Assembly: GCF_029814175.1 (NCBI RefSeq)
Contig: NZ_CP122312.1
Location: forward strand, 1,488,001-1,552,000
Reading direction: 5' to 3'
DNA length: 64,000 nt
Source of the DNA: Halospeciosus flavus
Lineage (GTDB): Archaea; Halobacteriota; Halobacteria; Halobacteriales; Halobacteriaceae
In this document: positions 31,866 to 41,269 of the stretch, piece by piece
How positions within the stretch are numbered: the stretch's first letter is position 1
How the letters are laid out: the number at the start of each line of letters is the position of its first letter
Program-made: the position numbers and the translations under genes
Notes under the pieces: generated by a model
Databases searched by the model: none
Told to the model about the DNA's origin: nothing
What the model saw: only the letters and a program-made list of their open reading frames with translations

Positions 31866-32960
31866 TCAGAACCGGTCGGGACGGACGACGTCGAGGAGGG
31901 CGCTCTCTTCGCCGTGGACGGCCGCGTCGAGCACGTCCGCGACGGCCGGTGCGAGCGTGACGCCGAGACCGCTCATCCCCGCCGCGAGGTAGAAGCCGTC
32001 GACCTCCGTCTCGCCGACGAGCGGGCGACCGTCGGGCGTGACGGTCCGGAGTCCGACCCACTCGTCTTCGACCGTCGCGTCCCGGAGCGGCGGCACGGAC
32101 TCGTCGAGGAGGGCGTCGGCCGCCCCGCGGAACGCCTCGTCCACCGCCCGTGGCTCGTCGGGGTCGAGGCGCTCGCCGTCGGCGTAGTCGGTGCGGTACG
32201 CCCCGACGTAGGCGCCGGCCTCGCCCGCGGGGCGGACGTAGTGCTTCGACTCGAAGATGGTGAACGGGAGGTCGTGGGCCGCGCCCTCGACCGCGAGTAT
32301 CGGGCCGACGGTGTGGCGCATCGGCGCCTCGACGCCGACGAACTCGTTCACTCGCGTCGCCCACGGACCGGCCGCGTTCACGACGGCGTCCGCACGGAGG
32401 AGCCCGTTCTCGGTCTCGACGGCCGACACCACTCCGTCCGCCGTTCTGAGGCCGGTGACCCCCTCGCCCGCCCGGACGGTCGCGCCGCGCTCGCGGGCGC
32501 GCTCGGCGAAGAACGCGACGAGTTCGTCCGTGTCGAAGTACCCCTCTTCCGGCGTGTAGAGTCCGCCCACCGCGGACTCGCCCGCGAGGTCGAACCGGTC
32601 GAACTCCGCGGCGTCGACCCACTCGGCGTCGTAGCCGAACCGTCGGAGTGTGTCGACCGCGTCGCGGCAGTCGACGGCGTACCCCTCGCTCTCGGCGACG
32701 GTCAGCAGTCCGACCCGTTCGTAGGAGAGTTCGCCGCGTTCGACCGCCGGTTCGTACGTCTCCCACGCGCGCTGGCGCAGGCGGTGGTCGACGCGCCGCG
32801 GGAGCGTCTGCTGGGTCGTGAAGACGGCCGCGGAGGCCGCGGTCGTCCCGCCGCCGAGGTCGTCACGTTCGAGGAGCGTCACGTCCGTCACCGGGTGCTC
32901 GGCGAGTGTCGCGGCGGCCGCGGTCCCGACGACGCCCCCACCGACGATGACGACGTGCAT
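31866..32960 (-). CDS. DadA-type FAD-dependent oxidoreductase (second copy)
   Basis: A 364-residue protein with MHVVIVGGGVVGTAAAATLA (FAD fold), AVVNAAGPWATRVN and the C-terminal FYLAAGMSGLGVTLAPAVADVL. It is related to but not a recent duplicate of the 30672-31817 product. The ATG at 32960 is the natural start; the frame remains open much further upstream but without family-like residues. Probably co-transcribed with the other oxidase gene. Confidence 0.87.
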   Translation of the reverse strand: MHVVIVGGGVVGTAAAATLAEHPVTDVTLLERDDLGGGTTAASAAVFTTQQTLPRRVDHRLRQRAWETYEPAVERGELSYERVGLLTVAESEGYAVDCRDAVDTLRRFGYDAEWVDAAEFDRFDLAGESAVGGLYTPEEGYFDTDELVAFFAERARERGATVRAGEGVTGLRTADGVVSAVETENGLLRADAVVNAAGPWATRVNEFVGVEAPMRHTVGPILAVEGAAHDLPFTIFESKHYVRPAGEAGAYVGAYRTDYADGERLDPDEPRAVDEAFRGAADALLDESVPPLRDATVEDEWVGLRTVTPDGRPLVGETEVDGFYLAAGMSGLGVTLAPAVADVLDAAVHGEESALLDVVRPDRF

Positions 32961-33086
32961 ACCCCGACTGGCGGTGGCTCCCACATAAGCGTGGGTCTCC
33001 CGAGCCGCCCGACGGACGGGAGGACGAACACGGGCACGGGCGCGGACACGGGCAAGGACTAATTCGGTCGCCGTCCAACCGCCGCC

Positions 33087-34055
33087 ATGGTCCGTATCCT
33101 CTCCGAGTCCGACGTCGCCGACCTCCTCGAACTCGACGCGCTGCTCGACGTGATCGCCGACGCCGTCCGGAAACAGGACCGCGGCGACGTCGAACGACCG
33201 GAACGCCCCCACTTCCCGGTGGGCGTGGGTCTCGACGCCGACGCCCCGGACGAACCCCTCGGGACGGGGCTGACGATGCCCGCCTACCTCCACGGCGCCG
33301 ACTACTACGCGACGAAACTCGCGAGCGTCCACCCGGGGAACGCCGACCGCGACCGACCGACGGTGAACGCACAGGTCGCCGTGACGGACGCGGCGACCGG
33401 CGCGCCGGTCGCCTACGTGGCCGGACGTCGCGTGACGAACGCCCGGACGGGGTGTATCGGCGGCGTCTCGGCGAGAGCGCTCGCCGACCCGCCCGTCCGC
33501 GTCGGCGTGATCGGTGCGGGCGCACAGGCGCGCTGGCAGACGTACGCCATCGCCGCCGCGCTCCCGGTCGACGGCGTGCGCGTGTTCTCCCCGAGCGAGT
33601 CGCGCTTCGACTGCGCGGCCGACCTCCGCGACGCCGGAATCGACGCCGAGGCCGCCGACTCCGCCGCCGACGCCGTCGACGGGGCGGACGTGGTGGTGAC
33701 CGCGACGACGGCCGAAGAACCGGTCGTCGCAGACGAGGCCATCGCGCCCGACGCGGCCGTCGTCGCGGTCGGGGCCTACCAGCACGGGATGCAGGAACTC
33801 GAACCGGAGACGCTCCGGACCGCCAGCGCGGTCTTCGCGGACGTGCCCGGGGAGGCCGCCGAGACGGGCGACGCGACCGCCGCCGGGTTCGAGGCGGCCG
33901 ACCTGCGCCCGCTCTCCGAGGCACTCGACGAGGAACCGCGGGGCGGCCGGCGGGTCGTCCTCAGCGTCGGGTCGGCCGTCTTCGACGCCGCGACGGCGAC
34001 ACACCTCTACGAGCGGGCGGTCGAGGCGGACGTCGGACGGACGGTCGACCTCTGA
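33087..34055 (+). CDS. Ornithine cyclodeaminase/mu-crystallin family protein
   Basis: A 322-residue protein: ILSESDVADLLELDALLDVI at the start, GADYYATKLASVHPGN containing the conserved substrate Lys, RRVTNARTGCIGGVSARALA, and the NAD(P) motif VGVIGAGAQARWQ near 137-149. The family contains ornithine cyclodeaminase, alanine dehydrogenase and ketimine reductases. Next to two amino-acid oxidases it probably processes imino or amino acids, for example reducing a cyclic imine. Specific activity cannot be told. Confidence 0.87.
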   Translation: MVRILSESDVADLLELDALLDVIADAVRKQDRGDVERPERPHFPVGVGLDADAPDEPLGTGLTMPAYLHGADYYATKLASVHPGNADRDRPTVNAQVAVTDAATGAPVAYVAGRRVTNARTGCIGGVSARALADPPVRVGVIGAGAQARWQTYAIAAALPVDGVRVFSPSESRFDCAADLRDAGIDAEAADSAADAVDGADVVVTATTAEEPVVADEAIAPDAAVVAVGAYQHGMQELEPETLRTASAVFADVPGEAAETGDATAAGFEAADLRPLSEALDEEPRGGRRVVLSVGSAVFDAATATHLYERAVEADVGRTVDL

Positions 34056-34101
34056 GTCGGCCGCGAGACTTTTGCGCCCCCGGCCGCGACTCTCCGCGTA
34101 C

Positions 34102-34320
34102 ATGTCCTGGTCCGAAGTGGACGCCCGCACCGGCCGACGGTGGGAGCGCGACGACGGGCTGGCCGTCCTGACCCTCCGCCAGACCGCGACCGGCGACTGG
34201 GCGGTCACCCTCGACGTCCTCGAACAGGCCGACGACGGCCCCCGCTACGAACGACGCACCGTCGCGGACGAAGAAGCGGCACTCGACCGTGCCGAGACCC
34301 TCCGCGAAACACACGACTGA
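34102..34320 (+). CDS. Small haloarchaeal protein (DUF7543-like)
   Basis: A 72-residue protein, MSWSEVDARTGRRWERDDGL followed by short strands and a C-terminal helix (EEAALDRAETLRET). It resembles a widespread short haloarchaeal family with no known function. The ATG at 34102 lies 46 bases after the cyclodeaminase-like gene on the same strand. It has no cysteines or membrane segments. Confidence 0.6.
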   Translation: MSWSEVDARTGRRWERDDGLAVLTLRQTATGDWAVTLDVLEQADDGPRYERRTVADEEAALDRAETLRETHD

Positions 34321-34506
34321 GACGAGACCCTCCAGGTCTCACGCGCGACCCGTTCGTCTCGGTAGACGAACGCCCCGACTTCTCGACTGCACTCGTCGCC
34401 GTCCCGTCGTGGATTCGGCTCCCGACCGGCCGGGCACGGATGCCCTGCATGCGTGTGTGTACCACTGTACAGCAAAATTTCACACTCGTTTCATCTGGCC
34501 CAAATC

Positions 34507-34516
34507 CACTTACGTC
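34507..34516 (+). promoter_or_regulatory. TATA-like promoter of the surface-protein gene
   Basis: CACTTACGTC is centred about 30 bases before the ATG at 34542, pointing to a leaderless mRNA. The 221-base gap from 34321 holds no gene; an AT-rich stretch (CAGCAAAATTTCAC) lies at about 34471-34484. Confidence 0.4.
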
Positions 34517-34541
34517 ACCCACCGTTGGATGTGGACGTACG

Positions 34542-35279
34542 ATGAATCAGCACTCGTCCCGTCTCCTGGCAGCACTGCTGGCGCTCACCGTCTTCGGTGG
34601 CGCCTTCGCCGGTGTCGCCGCCGCGGCGTCCGCCGGTTCGATCACTGCACAGCCCGCCGAACCCGGCGCCACGTCGACGCACACCGTCACCGAGATGGCC
34701 GGTTCGACCATCGGTGGGAGCTCCTGGACCGGTTACCAGGTCGACTACCAGGGCACCGGTGCCGACGTGAGCAACGTCAACCAGTCTGACGTCGTCAAGA
34801 TCGGTATCGACCGCAACGACGACGAGGCCGGTTCGACCATCGACGTGAACGTCGAGGACGACCTGCAGGACGTCAAGTCGAGCAACAACGGCAAGACCCT
34901 CACCTTCAGCCTCGGCGGGTCTTACGCCCTCAACCAGAGCGACGAAGTCGTCGTCGTCTACGAGGACGTCCAGAACCCCTCCGAGGCCGGCGAGTACAAC
35001 GTCACCCTCGACATCAACCACCAGTCCAGCGGCAGTCAGGTGACCGCGACCCTCGCCATCGGCCAGGCGTCCGATACGACGACCACGACGACTACGACGT
35101 CCGAGGACACCACGACGACCACGACGGAGTCCGAAGAGACGACGACCGAGTCCGAGCAGACCACGACCACGGCCGCCGAGGAGACGACCACCACTGAAGG
35201 CGGGAGCCCCGGCTTCGGTGTCGCCGTCGCCCTCGTCGCCCTCGTCGGTGCAGCCCTCGTGGCTGTCCGTAAGGCGTAA
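34542..35279 (+). CDS. Secreted PGF-CTERM surface protein (BGTF-like)
   Basis: A 245-residue exported protein. The signal peptide (SRLLAALLALTVFGGAFAGV, cleavage near AAAASA) precedes a beta-rich domain of about 130 residues with NxS/T sites, a Thr/Ser/Glu linker (runs of T and TTE), and a C-terminal tripartite sorting signal: PGFG, a hydrophobic helix (VAVALVALVGAALVAV) and a final RKA. This is the PGF-CTERM signal for archaeosortase A, which replaces it with a lipid anchor. A T-rich hairpin follows. It may be an S-layer or surface accessory protein; function unknown. Confidence 0.85.
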   Translation: MNQHSSRLLAALLALTVFGGAFAGVAAAASAGSITAQPAEPGATSTHTVTEMAGSTIGGSSWTGYQVDYQGTGADVSNVNQSDVVKIGIDRNDDEAGSTIDVNVEDDLQDVKSSNNGKTLTFSLGGSYALNQSDEVVVVYEDVQNPSEAGEYNVTLDINHQSSGSQVTATLAIGQASDTTTTTTTTSEDTTTTTTESEETTTESEQTTTTAAEETTTTEGGSPGFGVAVALVALVGAALVAVRKA

Positions 35280-35296
35280 CGCCGTAACACTCGCTA

Positions 35297-35333
35297 ACCG
35301 CCGTTCGGCCGTTTCAGCGGTCTTTCGTTTTCC
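35297..35333 (+). terminator. Hairpin plus T-rich tail after the surface-protein gene
   Basis: ACCGC (35297-35301) pairs with GCGGT (35317-35321), followed by CTTTCGTTTTCC. It lies 18 bases after the stop and is the most classical terminator-like element in the window. Confidence 0.45.
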
Positions 35334-35348
35334 ACGACCTCTTTTGAC

Positions 35349-36011
35349 TCAGTCCGGGCAGTAGCAACTGAGCGCGAGTCCCTCGCCGAGCGGCACGACC
35401 GACGTCTCGAAGGCGGGGTCGTCCCGGACGGTCTCGACGTACGCCTCGACGCCCGCGACGGCGTCGCTCGACGGTTCCTCGCCCTCGAAGGCGGCGCGCA
35501 ACTCGGCTGGGTCGAACGGCCCGGCCAGGACGTTGTCCGCGACGACGAGTCCGCCCGGACGCAACCGCTCGCGGGCGGCGTCGAGTGCGTCGACGTACTG
35601 TGATTTCTCGACGTCGAGGAACACCACGTCGAACGACCCGTCGGTGTCCTGGAACGAGTCGACGGCGTCACCGACCTCGTAGTGGACGTCCGCCGGGACG
35701 TCGAGGACGTCGAAGAACTCCCGCGCGCGGTCGAGGTTCTCCGGGTCGAGGTCGGTGAGGTAGATTTCGCCGTCCTCGGGCAGCGCGGGCGCGAACCAGG
35801 CCGCGGAGTAGCCGAACCCCGAGCCGAACTCGAAGACTCGCTCGGTGCCGACGAGCGTCGCGGCGACGCGGAGGAACTGCCCGGCGTCGGGGCCGACGTG
35901 CGGGAAGTCGTGTTCGTTCGCGTACTCGTCCATCGCCTGTACGACCGGGTCCGGGTCGGGCCGGGACGCGGCGACCAGCGCCGCCACGTCGTCGGTGAGG
36001 ACGTTCGTCAC
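35349..36011 (-). CDS. SAM-dependent O-methyltransferase family protein
   Basis: A 220-residue class I methyltransferase of the catechol/caffeoyl-CoA O-methyltransferase type. VFEFGSGFGYSAAWFAPAL is the SAM-binding glycine loop, EIYLTDLDPENLD the acidic loop, and FDVVFLDVEKSQYVDALDAA and LVVADNVLAGPF carry the metal-binding Asp residues. It would methylate a small hydroxylated acceptor. Start is a GTG at 36011; an upstream ATG adds unlikely residues. No obvious partner gene; acceptor unknown. Confidence 0.85.
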   Translation of the reverse strand: MTNVLTDDVAALVAASRPDPDPVVQAMDEYANEHDFPHVGPDAGQFLRVAATLVGTERVFEFGSGFGYSAAWFAPALPEDGEIYLTDLDPENLDRAREFFDVLDVPADVHYEVGDAVDSFQDTDGSFDVVFLDVEKSQYVDALDAARERLRPGGLVVADNVLAGPFDPAELRAAFEGEEPSSDAVAGVEAYVETVRDDPAFETSVVPLGEGLALSCYCPD

Positions 36012-36174
36012 GGGTGTCGGTGCTCGGAGCGAGAACTTAGCCGTTGTGCGACTCACCCGAGACGTTATCACGGAAGCCGGGACCAGAACCCCCTATCCTG
36101 TAACCGACGTCCGAGACGATTCGCGGGAGCGCGACGCCCCGTCTCGGCGTTCGCTGGTCGGCGTCGCCTGTTCG

Positions 36175-36561
36175 CTAGTGCTGGACGAACTCCACGAGCA
36201 CGCCGCCCGTGTCCCGCGGGTGGAGGAACGCGACGTCGTGGCCCCACGCGCCCTCGCGGGGTTCCTCGTCGATCAACTCGACGCCGTGGTCGCGGGCGGT
36301 GTCGAGTGCGGCCCCGACGTCGTCGGTCGCGAGCGCGACGTGGTGGATGCCCGGTCCCTCCCGGTCGAGGTAGTTCGCGATGGTCCCCTCGTCCGAGACG
36401 GGTTCGAGCAACTCGAAGTAGCTCTCGCCGACCTGCAGGAACGTCACTCGCAGGCCGTCGAACACCTCTTCGTGGGCGACGGGCGCGTCGAAGAGGTCGC
36501 CGTACAGGTCCGCGAGCACCGCGGCGTCGTCGGTGGCGACGCCGACGTGATCGAAGTGCAT
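36175..36561 (-). CDS. mce: Methylmalonyl-CoA epimerase (VOC fold)
   Basis: A 128-residue VOC protein: MHFDHVGVATDDA carries the first metal His, VAHEEVFDGLRVTFLQVGES and FELLEPVSDEG the loop with Gln/Glu, GIHHVALATDDV another His, and GVLVEFVQH the final Glu. These match methylmalonyl-CoA epimerases, which interconvert the 2R and 2S forms in propionyl-CoA metabolism. The mutase large subunit lies at 37749-39431, separated by the aminotransferase gene, supporting the assignment. Confidence 0.9.
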   Translation of the reverse strand: MHFDHVGVATDDAAVLADLYGDLFDAPVAHEEVFDGLRVTFLQVGESYFELLEPVSDEGTIANYLDREGPGIHHVALATDDVGAALDTARDHGVELIDEEPREGAWGHDVAFLHPRDTGGVLVEFVQH

Positions 36562-36613
36562 ACGCGGGTGGGCGGACGGCACCGTCATAAGCCTCGCGGA
36601 CGACCACGTTCCC

Positions 36614-37726
36614 ATGGATCCGCACGTGCTACGCGAAGACATCCCGGCACTCGACGACGTCGTCTACCTGAACACGGGCGCGAGCGGGCCGAGTCCGCGA
36701 CGGGTCGTCGAGGCGGCCGAGGACGCCCTCGAACACCACGCGTTCGACTCGCCCGGCGCGGAGGGACCGTACCCCTACGCCTTCGAGTTGTTCGAGGAGA
36801 CGCGCGAGACCGTCGCCGACTTCCTCGGGACCGACGCGTCGCACGTCGCGCTCACGCAGAGCACCGCCGACGGCGTGAACCGCGTCGCCTCGGCCGTCGA
36901 CTGGGAACCCGGCGACGTCGTCGTCAACACCGACCTCGAACACCCGGCGGGGACGCTCCCGTGGCGACGACTCGCGGACGTCCACGACCTCGAACTCCGG
37001 ACGGTCCCGACCGAGGACGGCCGCGTCGACCGCGACGCCTACGCCGACGCCGTCGCGGACGCCCGACTCGTCTGTTTCAGCGCCATCACGTGGACCCACG
37101 GCACGCACCTCCCCGTCGAGGACCTGGTCGCCGAGGCCCACGACGCCGGCGCGGAGGTGCTCGTCGACGCGGTCCAGTCGCCCGGCCAGCGCCCGATGCC
37201 GGTCGAGTCGTGGGGCGCGGACTTCGTCGCCGCGGCGGGCCACAAGTGGCTCCTCGGACCGTGGGGCGCGGGGTTCCTCTACGTCGACCCGGACGCCGTC
37301 GAGTCGCTCGAACCGGTCCAACTCGGCTACATGGGCGCCGAGGAAGCCGAAGACGAGAGCTACGCGTTCGCCGAGGGCGCCAAGCGCCTCGAAATCGGAA
37401 CCACCTCGCCCGCACCCTACGCGGGACTCCAGGAGGCCATCGCGACGGTCGAGCGCGTCGGACTCGACACCATCCAGTCGCGGGTCGAACGACTCACCGA
37501 CCGGTTGAAGGACGGCCTCGGCGACCGCCTCGTCAGTCCGGCGGCCTACGAGTCGGGACTCGTCACGTTCGAAGCCGACGACCCCGAGGGGCTGGTCGAG
37601 CGACTAAAAGAAGAACACGGCGTCGTCGTCCGCGACCTCCCGACGGGGAACGTCCGGGCGTCGCTACACGTCTTCAACACGGCCGAAGACGTCGACGTCC
37701 TCCTCGACGCCCTAGACGAGTGCTGA
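36614..37726 (+). CDS. Class V aminotransferase (cysteine desulfurase-like fold)
   Basis: A 370-residue PLP enzyme. VYLNTGASGPSPRRVVEAAE is the usual N-terminus; ALTQSTADGVNRVASAVDWE anchors the phosphate; EVLVDAVQSPGQRP has the Asp and Gln contacting the ring; AAGHKWLLGPWGAGFLY contains the Schiff-base Lys (about residue 211). No active-site loop Cys typical of desulfurases is visible, so another amino-group chemistry is likely. It is divergent from mce, 52 bases away, and convergent with the mutase gene through a stop-codon hairpin. Confidence 0.85.
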   Translation: MDPHVLREDIPALDDVVYLNTGASGPSPRRVVEAAEDALEHHAFDSPGAEGPYPYAFELFEETRETVADFLGTDASHVALTQSTADGVNRVASAVDWEPGDVVVNTDLEHPAGTLPWRRLADVHDLELRTVPTEDGRVDRDAYADAVADARLVCFSAITWTHGTHLPVEDLVAEAHDAGAEVLVDAVQSPGQRPMPVESWGADFVAAAGHKWLLGPWGAGFLYVDPDAVESLEPVQLGYMGAEEAEDESYAFAEGAKRLEIGTTSPAPYAGLQEAIATVERVGLDTIQSRVERLTDRLKDGLGDRLVSPAAYESGLVTFEADDPEGLVERLKEEHGVVVRDLPTGNVRASLHVFNTAEDVDVLLDALDEC

Positions 37727-37751
37727 GCGCGGCGCGTCGAGCGCGCGCTCA
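37724..37751. terminator. Bidirectional hairpin containing both stop codons
   Basis: TGAGCGCG (37724-37731) pairs with CGCGCTCA (37744-37751) around a 12-base loop. The left arm begins with the aminotransferase TGA; the right arm ends with the mutase TGA on the opposite strand. Confidence 0.5.
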
Positions 37752-39431
37752 GAAGGAGACGCCGGACTGGTACTCCCCGAAGACGTCGCGGAGGACGTCA
37801 CAGACCTCGCCGACCGTCGCGTACACCTTCACCGCGTCGACGATGTAGGGGACGACGTTCTCGTCGCCCTCGGCCGCCTCGCGGAGCGCCTGCAGTTTGG
37901 CGTCGACCGCCTCGTCGTCGCGCTCCTCGCGGACGCGTTCGAGACTGTCGATTTGGGCCTGCTCGTCCTCCTCGGTAACCTCCTCGATGTCCATCTCGGG
38001 TTCCTCGTCGACCTCGAACTCGTTGACGCCGACGATGACCCGCTCGCCCTCCTCGATCTCCTGCTGGCGGTCGTAGGCCACGTCCTGGATCTGTCGCTGG
38101 ACCCACTGGTCCTCGATGGCCTGCAACATCCCGCCCTTCGCGTCGACCTCGTCGAGGATGTCGAAGGCCTCCTCCTCCAGGTCGTCGGTGAGTGACTCGA
38201 TGTAGTAACTCCCCGCGAGGGGGTCGATCGTGTCGGCGGCACCCGACTCGTGGGCGAGAATCTGCTGGGTCCGGAGGGCGGTCCGGACGGACTGCTCGGT
38301 GGGGATGGAGAGCGCCTCGTCCTTCCCGTTCGTGTGGAGCGACTGCGTCCCGCCGAGGACCGCCGCGAGCGCCTGGTAGGCGACACGGACGACGTTGTTC
38401 TCGATCTGCTGGGCCGTGAGCGTCGACCCCGCGGTCTGGGTGTGGAACTTGAGTTGCTTCGAGCGCGGGTCGGTCACGTCGAAGCGCTCTTCCATGATCT
38501 TCGCCCACATCCGGCGGGCGGCGCGGAACTTCGCCACCTCCTCCAGGATGTTGTTGTGGGCGTTGAAGAAGAAGGAGAGTTGCGGGGCGAACTCGTCGAC
38601 GTCCTGGCCGGCGTCGAGGGCCGCCTCGACGTACTCGATGCCGTTCCCGAGGGTGAAAGCGAGTTCCTGGGCCGCGGTCGACCCGGCCTCGCGGATGTGG
38701 TAGCCCGAGATGGAGATGGTGTTGAAGTTGGGGACCTCGTCGGCGCAGAACTCGAAGATGTCCGTGACGATGCGCATCGAGGGCTCCGGCGGGTAGATGT
38801 AGGTGTTGCGCGCGACGTACTCCTTCAGGAGGTCGTTCTGGATGGTCCCGCGGAGTTCCTCGCGGGGGACGCCCTGCTTGTCGCCGACCGCGATGTACAT
38901 GGCGAGCAGGACGCTCGCGGGTGCGTTGATGGTCATGCTCGTCGACACCTCGTCGAGCGGGATGCCCTCGAACACCGTCTCCATGTCGTCGAGCGTGTCG
39001 ATGGCGACGCCGGACTTCCCGACCTCGCCGGCGGCCATCACGTCGTCGGAGTCGTGGCCCATCTGCGTGGGCAGGTCGAAGGCCATCGAGAGGCCGGTCT
39101 GCCCCTCGTCGAGTAGGTACTTGAACCGCTCGTTCGTCTCTGCCGCGGTTCCCATGCCGGCGTACTGGCGCATCGTCCAGAGGCGCCCGCGGTACATCGT
39201 GGAGTACACCCCGCGCGTGTACGGTTCCTCGCCGGGGAACCCGAGGTCCTCGTCGTAGTCGAGGTCCGCGACGTCGTTCGGGGTGTAGAGGCGGTCGACC
39301 GACTGCCCGTCGGTGTCGGTCTCGAACTCCGCTTTGCGCTCGCCGAACCGTGAGAGCGTCGGGTCGAGTGTCTCGTCTTCCCACTCGGATTTCGCCTCGC
39401 GGATCTCGGCTAAGTCGTCCTCGTCGAACAT
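37749..39431 (-). CDS. mcmA1: Methylmalonyl-CoA mutase, large (catalytic) subunit
   Basis: A 560-residue TIM-barrel subunit. [20 protein letters not shown] and [20 protein letters not shown] are the substrate-binding signatures, with [20 protein letters not shown] further on. It lacks the roughly 130-residue cobalamin-binding domain found in one-chain enzymes, so it needs a separate B12 subunit, which is not in this window. It converts R-methylmalonyl-CoA to succinyl-CoA. The TATA-like AACCATTAAGG about 27 bases upstream suggests a short leader. The nearby epimerase completes the pathway step before it. Confidence 0.93.
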   Translation of the reverse strand: MFDEDDLAEIREAKSEWEDETLDPTLSRFGERKAEFETDTDGQSVDRLYTPNDVADLDYDEDLGFPGEEPYTRGVYSTMYRGRLWTMRQYAGMGTAAETNERFKYLLDEGQTGLSMAFDLPTQMGHDSDDVMAAGEVGKSGVAIDTLDDMETVFEGIPLDEVSTSMTINAPASVLLAMYIAVGDKQGVPREELRGTIQNDLLKEYVARNTYIYPPEPSMRIVTDIFEFCADEVPNFNTISISGYHIREAGSTAAQELAFTLGNGIEYVEAALDAGQDVDEFAPQLSFFFNAHNNILEEVAKFRAARRMWAKIMEERFDVTDPRSKQLKFHTQTAGSTLTAQQIENNVVRVAYQALAAVLGGTQSLHTNGKDEALSIPTEQSVRTALRTQQILAHESGAADTIDPLAGSYYIESLTDDLEEEAFDILDEVDAKGGMLQAIEDQWVQRQIQDVAYDRQQEIEEGERVIVGVNEFEVDEEPEMDIEEVTEEDEQAQIDSLERVREERDDEAVDAKLQALREAAEGDENVVPYIVDAVKVYATVGEVCDVLRDVFGEYQSGVSF

Positions 39432-39476
39432 ATGGTGACGATTGACGAGGGCGACCTTAATGGTTGTACGTCCGTG

Positions 39477-40532
39477 TCAGCGGAAGGCGACCGACCGTTC
39501 GCGGGGGTCTACCTCGACCACCGAACCGAGTGGGAGCGGCGCGGTCGGCGTCGTGTGCCCCCAGTCGAGACCCGTGACGACCGGTGCGTCCGGATTGTAC
39601 CGCCCGACCTTCTCGACGACCGCCTCGCGGACGCGTCGACGGTAGGCCGCGCGCTCGTCGGCCGGTGGCTGTTCGAGGAAGCTCCGACCCGGAACCCGGC
39701 CGACGAGGACGGCGGCGAACCGTTCCAGCAGGCCCCGCTCACCCATGCACAGCATCGAGGCCGCCACGTCGTCGGCACGGGGGAGGTCCTCGGCGATCTC
39801 GACGGCCAGTACCGCGCCGTCGAGGCGGGCGGGGTCGGGGAGGTAGCGGTCGCTCGCGAGGTGCCAGTCGACGACGGAGAGACAGCCACCCCACAACCGT
39901 CCGGTCGCTCGCTCCTCGCCGCCGTGCCACGACCACCCGGGGTTCGCCTCGTAGTCCGGTGGCGTGTCCGGGACCTCGCCCGAGGGCCACCAGTCGGTCG
40001 GTTCGTCGGTCCACCGCTCGCTCGCTTCGAGTTCGCCCAGTGCGTCCTCGAAGAAGGCGCGACGTGCGTAGCGCTCGGTGTACTCGGGCAGTTCGCCGCG
40101 GACCCCGAGTTCGTTCAGCAGTTGCGCGCCGTTGTAGGAGACGACGCCCGCTCGCCAGAGGAAGAGGCCGAGGTTCGAGTTGTCGCTCATCCCGTAGAAG
40201 CGCGTCGGGTGTTCGCGGAGGGTGTCGGCGTCGAGGTGTCGGAGCACCCGTAGTTGGTCGCTCCCGCCGATTGTCGCGAACACACCCGAGATGTCCGGGT
40301 CCCGGAACGCCGTGTGGACGTCGGCGGCCCGTGCCTCCGGGTGCACTTCGAGGAAGTCGTTTCCCTGCCGGGCCGTCGGGTAGACGACGGGCCGGAGGTC
40401 GAACACCCCACGCAACCGCTCCAGTGCGAGTTCGAGGACGTGCGGGAAGTCGTGTGCACCGCCCGACGAGGGCGCGACGACGGCCACCTCGTCGCCGGGT
40501 TCCAGCGCCGGCGGCGTGACGAACTCGGTCAT
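39477..40532 (-). CDS. LD-carboxypeptidase family protein (peptidase S66, MccF-like)
   Basis: A 351-residue protein. EVAVVAPSSGGAHDFPHVLE begins the N-domain, RFYGMSDNSNLGLFL contains the nucleophile Ser in a GxSD context, LAVEIAEDLPRADDV carries the catalytic Glu and GLDWGHTTPTAPLPLG the catalytic His. S66 enzymes cleave LD- peptide bonds of murein or hydrolyse microcin-type peptidyl nucleotides; haloarchaea have no murein, so a detoxifying or recycling role on modified peptides is more likely. That last point is inference. Confidence 0.87.
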   Translation of the reverse strand: MTEFVTPPALEPGDEVAVVAPSSGGAHDFPHVLELALERLRGVFDLRPVVYPTARQGNDFLEVHPEARAADVHTAFRDPDISGVFATIGGSDQLRVLRHLDADTLREHPTRFYGMSDNSNLGLFLWRAGVVSYNGAQLLNELGVRGELPEYTERYARRAFFEDALGELEASERWTDEPTDWWPSGEVPDTPPDYEANPGWSWHGGEERATGRLWGGCLSVVDWHLASDRYLPDPARLDGAVLAVEIAEDLPRADDVAASMLCMGERGLLERFAAVLVGRVPGRSFLEQPPADERAAYRRRVREAVVEKVGRYNPDAPVVTGLDWGHTTPTAPLPLGSVVEVDPRERSVAFR

Positions 40533-40595
40533 ACCGGCGGGACGGAGACCCGCGAGAAAAGCCTTCGGTGGGTGTGACAGTGGAGCAGTCGGAGA

Positions 40596-41162
40596 TTAGC
40601 GACCGGTGTCGTACTTGTAGGTCGCCGACTCGGCGTCGATGCCGAAGTCCTCGGCGGTCTCCTGTTCGCCTTCGTCCTCGCCCTCGAAGCGGCCACGCAG
40701 GTCACGCGGGATGGCGAACTCGTCGACGGCGACGCGGACGGGCGTCACCCCGCCGTCGGCGATGGCGCGTTCTTCGTCGAGACGGTCTCGGAGTTTCTCG
40801 GGGAGGTCGGCCTCGTCGACGCGCTCGAAGCCGAACTGTTCGAGATAGTCGGGTTCCTCGGTGAGCGAGTAGACGACGTCGAGCCCCTCCTCCTCGGCGT
40901 CGTCGACGAGCGCCTCGACGACGTGCGCGCCGACGCCCTGGCCGCGCCACTCGTCGAGTACGCCGATGTTCGTAATCTCACAGACCGATTCTCCACCCTC
41001 GGTATGGATACGGAGGCGACCGAATCCCGCCTTCTCGCCGGTGTCCTCGTCGACCGCGAAGACGTAGTCCCGCGAGCGGAACGCCGGGTCTTCGAACCCG
41101 AACTCCTCGAAGCGGTCGAGCAGCCACACCTCCTCTCGTTTCTTCGCGTCCCGAACGTACAT
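40596..41162 (-). CDS. GNAT family N-acetyltransferase
   Basis: A 188-residue protein with the GNAT core: MYVRDAKKREEVWLLDRFEE, then CEITNIGVLDEWRGQGVGAH containing the acetyl-CoA loop (RGQGVG), then VVEALVDDAEEEGLDVVYSL. An extra C-terminal 60 residues (LPEKLRDRLDEERAIADGG onward) is charged and may contact a partner. The start at 41162 is an ATG before the first beta strand. Substrate unknown. Confidence 0.85.
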   Translation of the reverse strand: MYVRDAKKREEVWLLDRFEEFGFEDPAFRSRDYVFAVDEDTGEKAGFGRLRIHTEGGESVCEITNIGVLDEWRGQGVGAHVVEALVDDAEEEGLDVVYSLTEEPDYLEQFGFERVDEADLPEKLRDRLDEERAIADGGVTPVRVAVDEFAIPRDLRGRFEGEDEGEQETAEDFGIDAESATYKYDTGR

Positions 41163-41269
41163 GACGACACCTTCGTCCCCGAGCGGAAAAGGGTTTGTGC
41201 GACGCCAGTGCCGGCACCCTCGGCACGAGCGCGAACACACTTTTCACCCGTCCGACTGTGCGTTCGGCC

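Noticed and set aside
31866-34208. A 780-residue minus-strand open frame
   Set aside because: Only the part from the ATG at 32960 matches an FAD oxidoreductase; the remainder is the antisense shadow of the ornithine-cyclodeaminase-like gene in GC-rich DNA.
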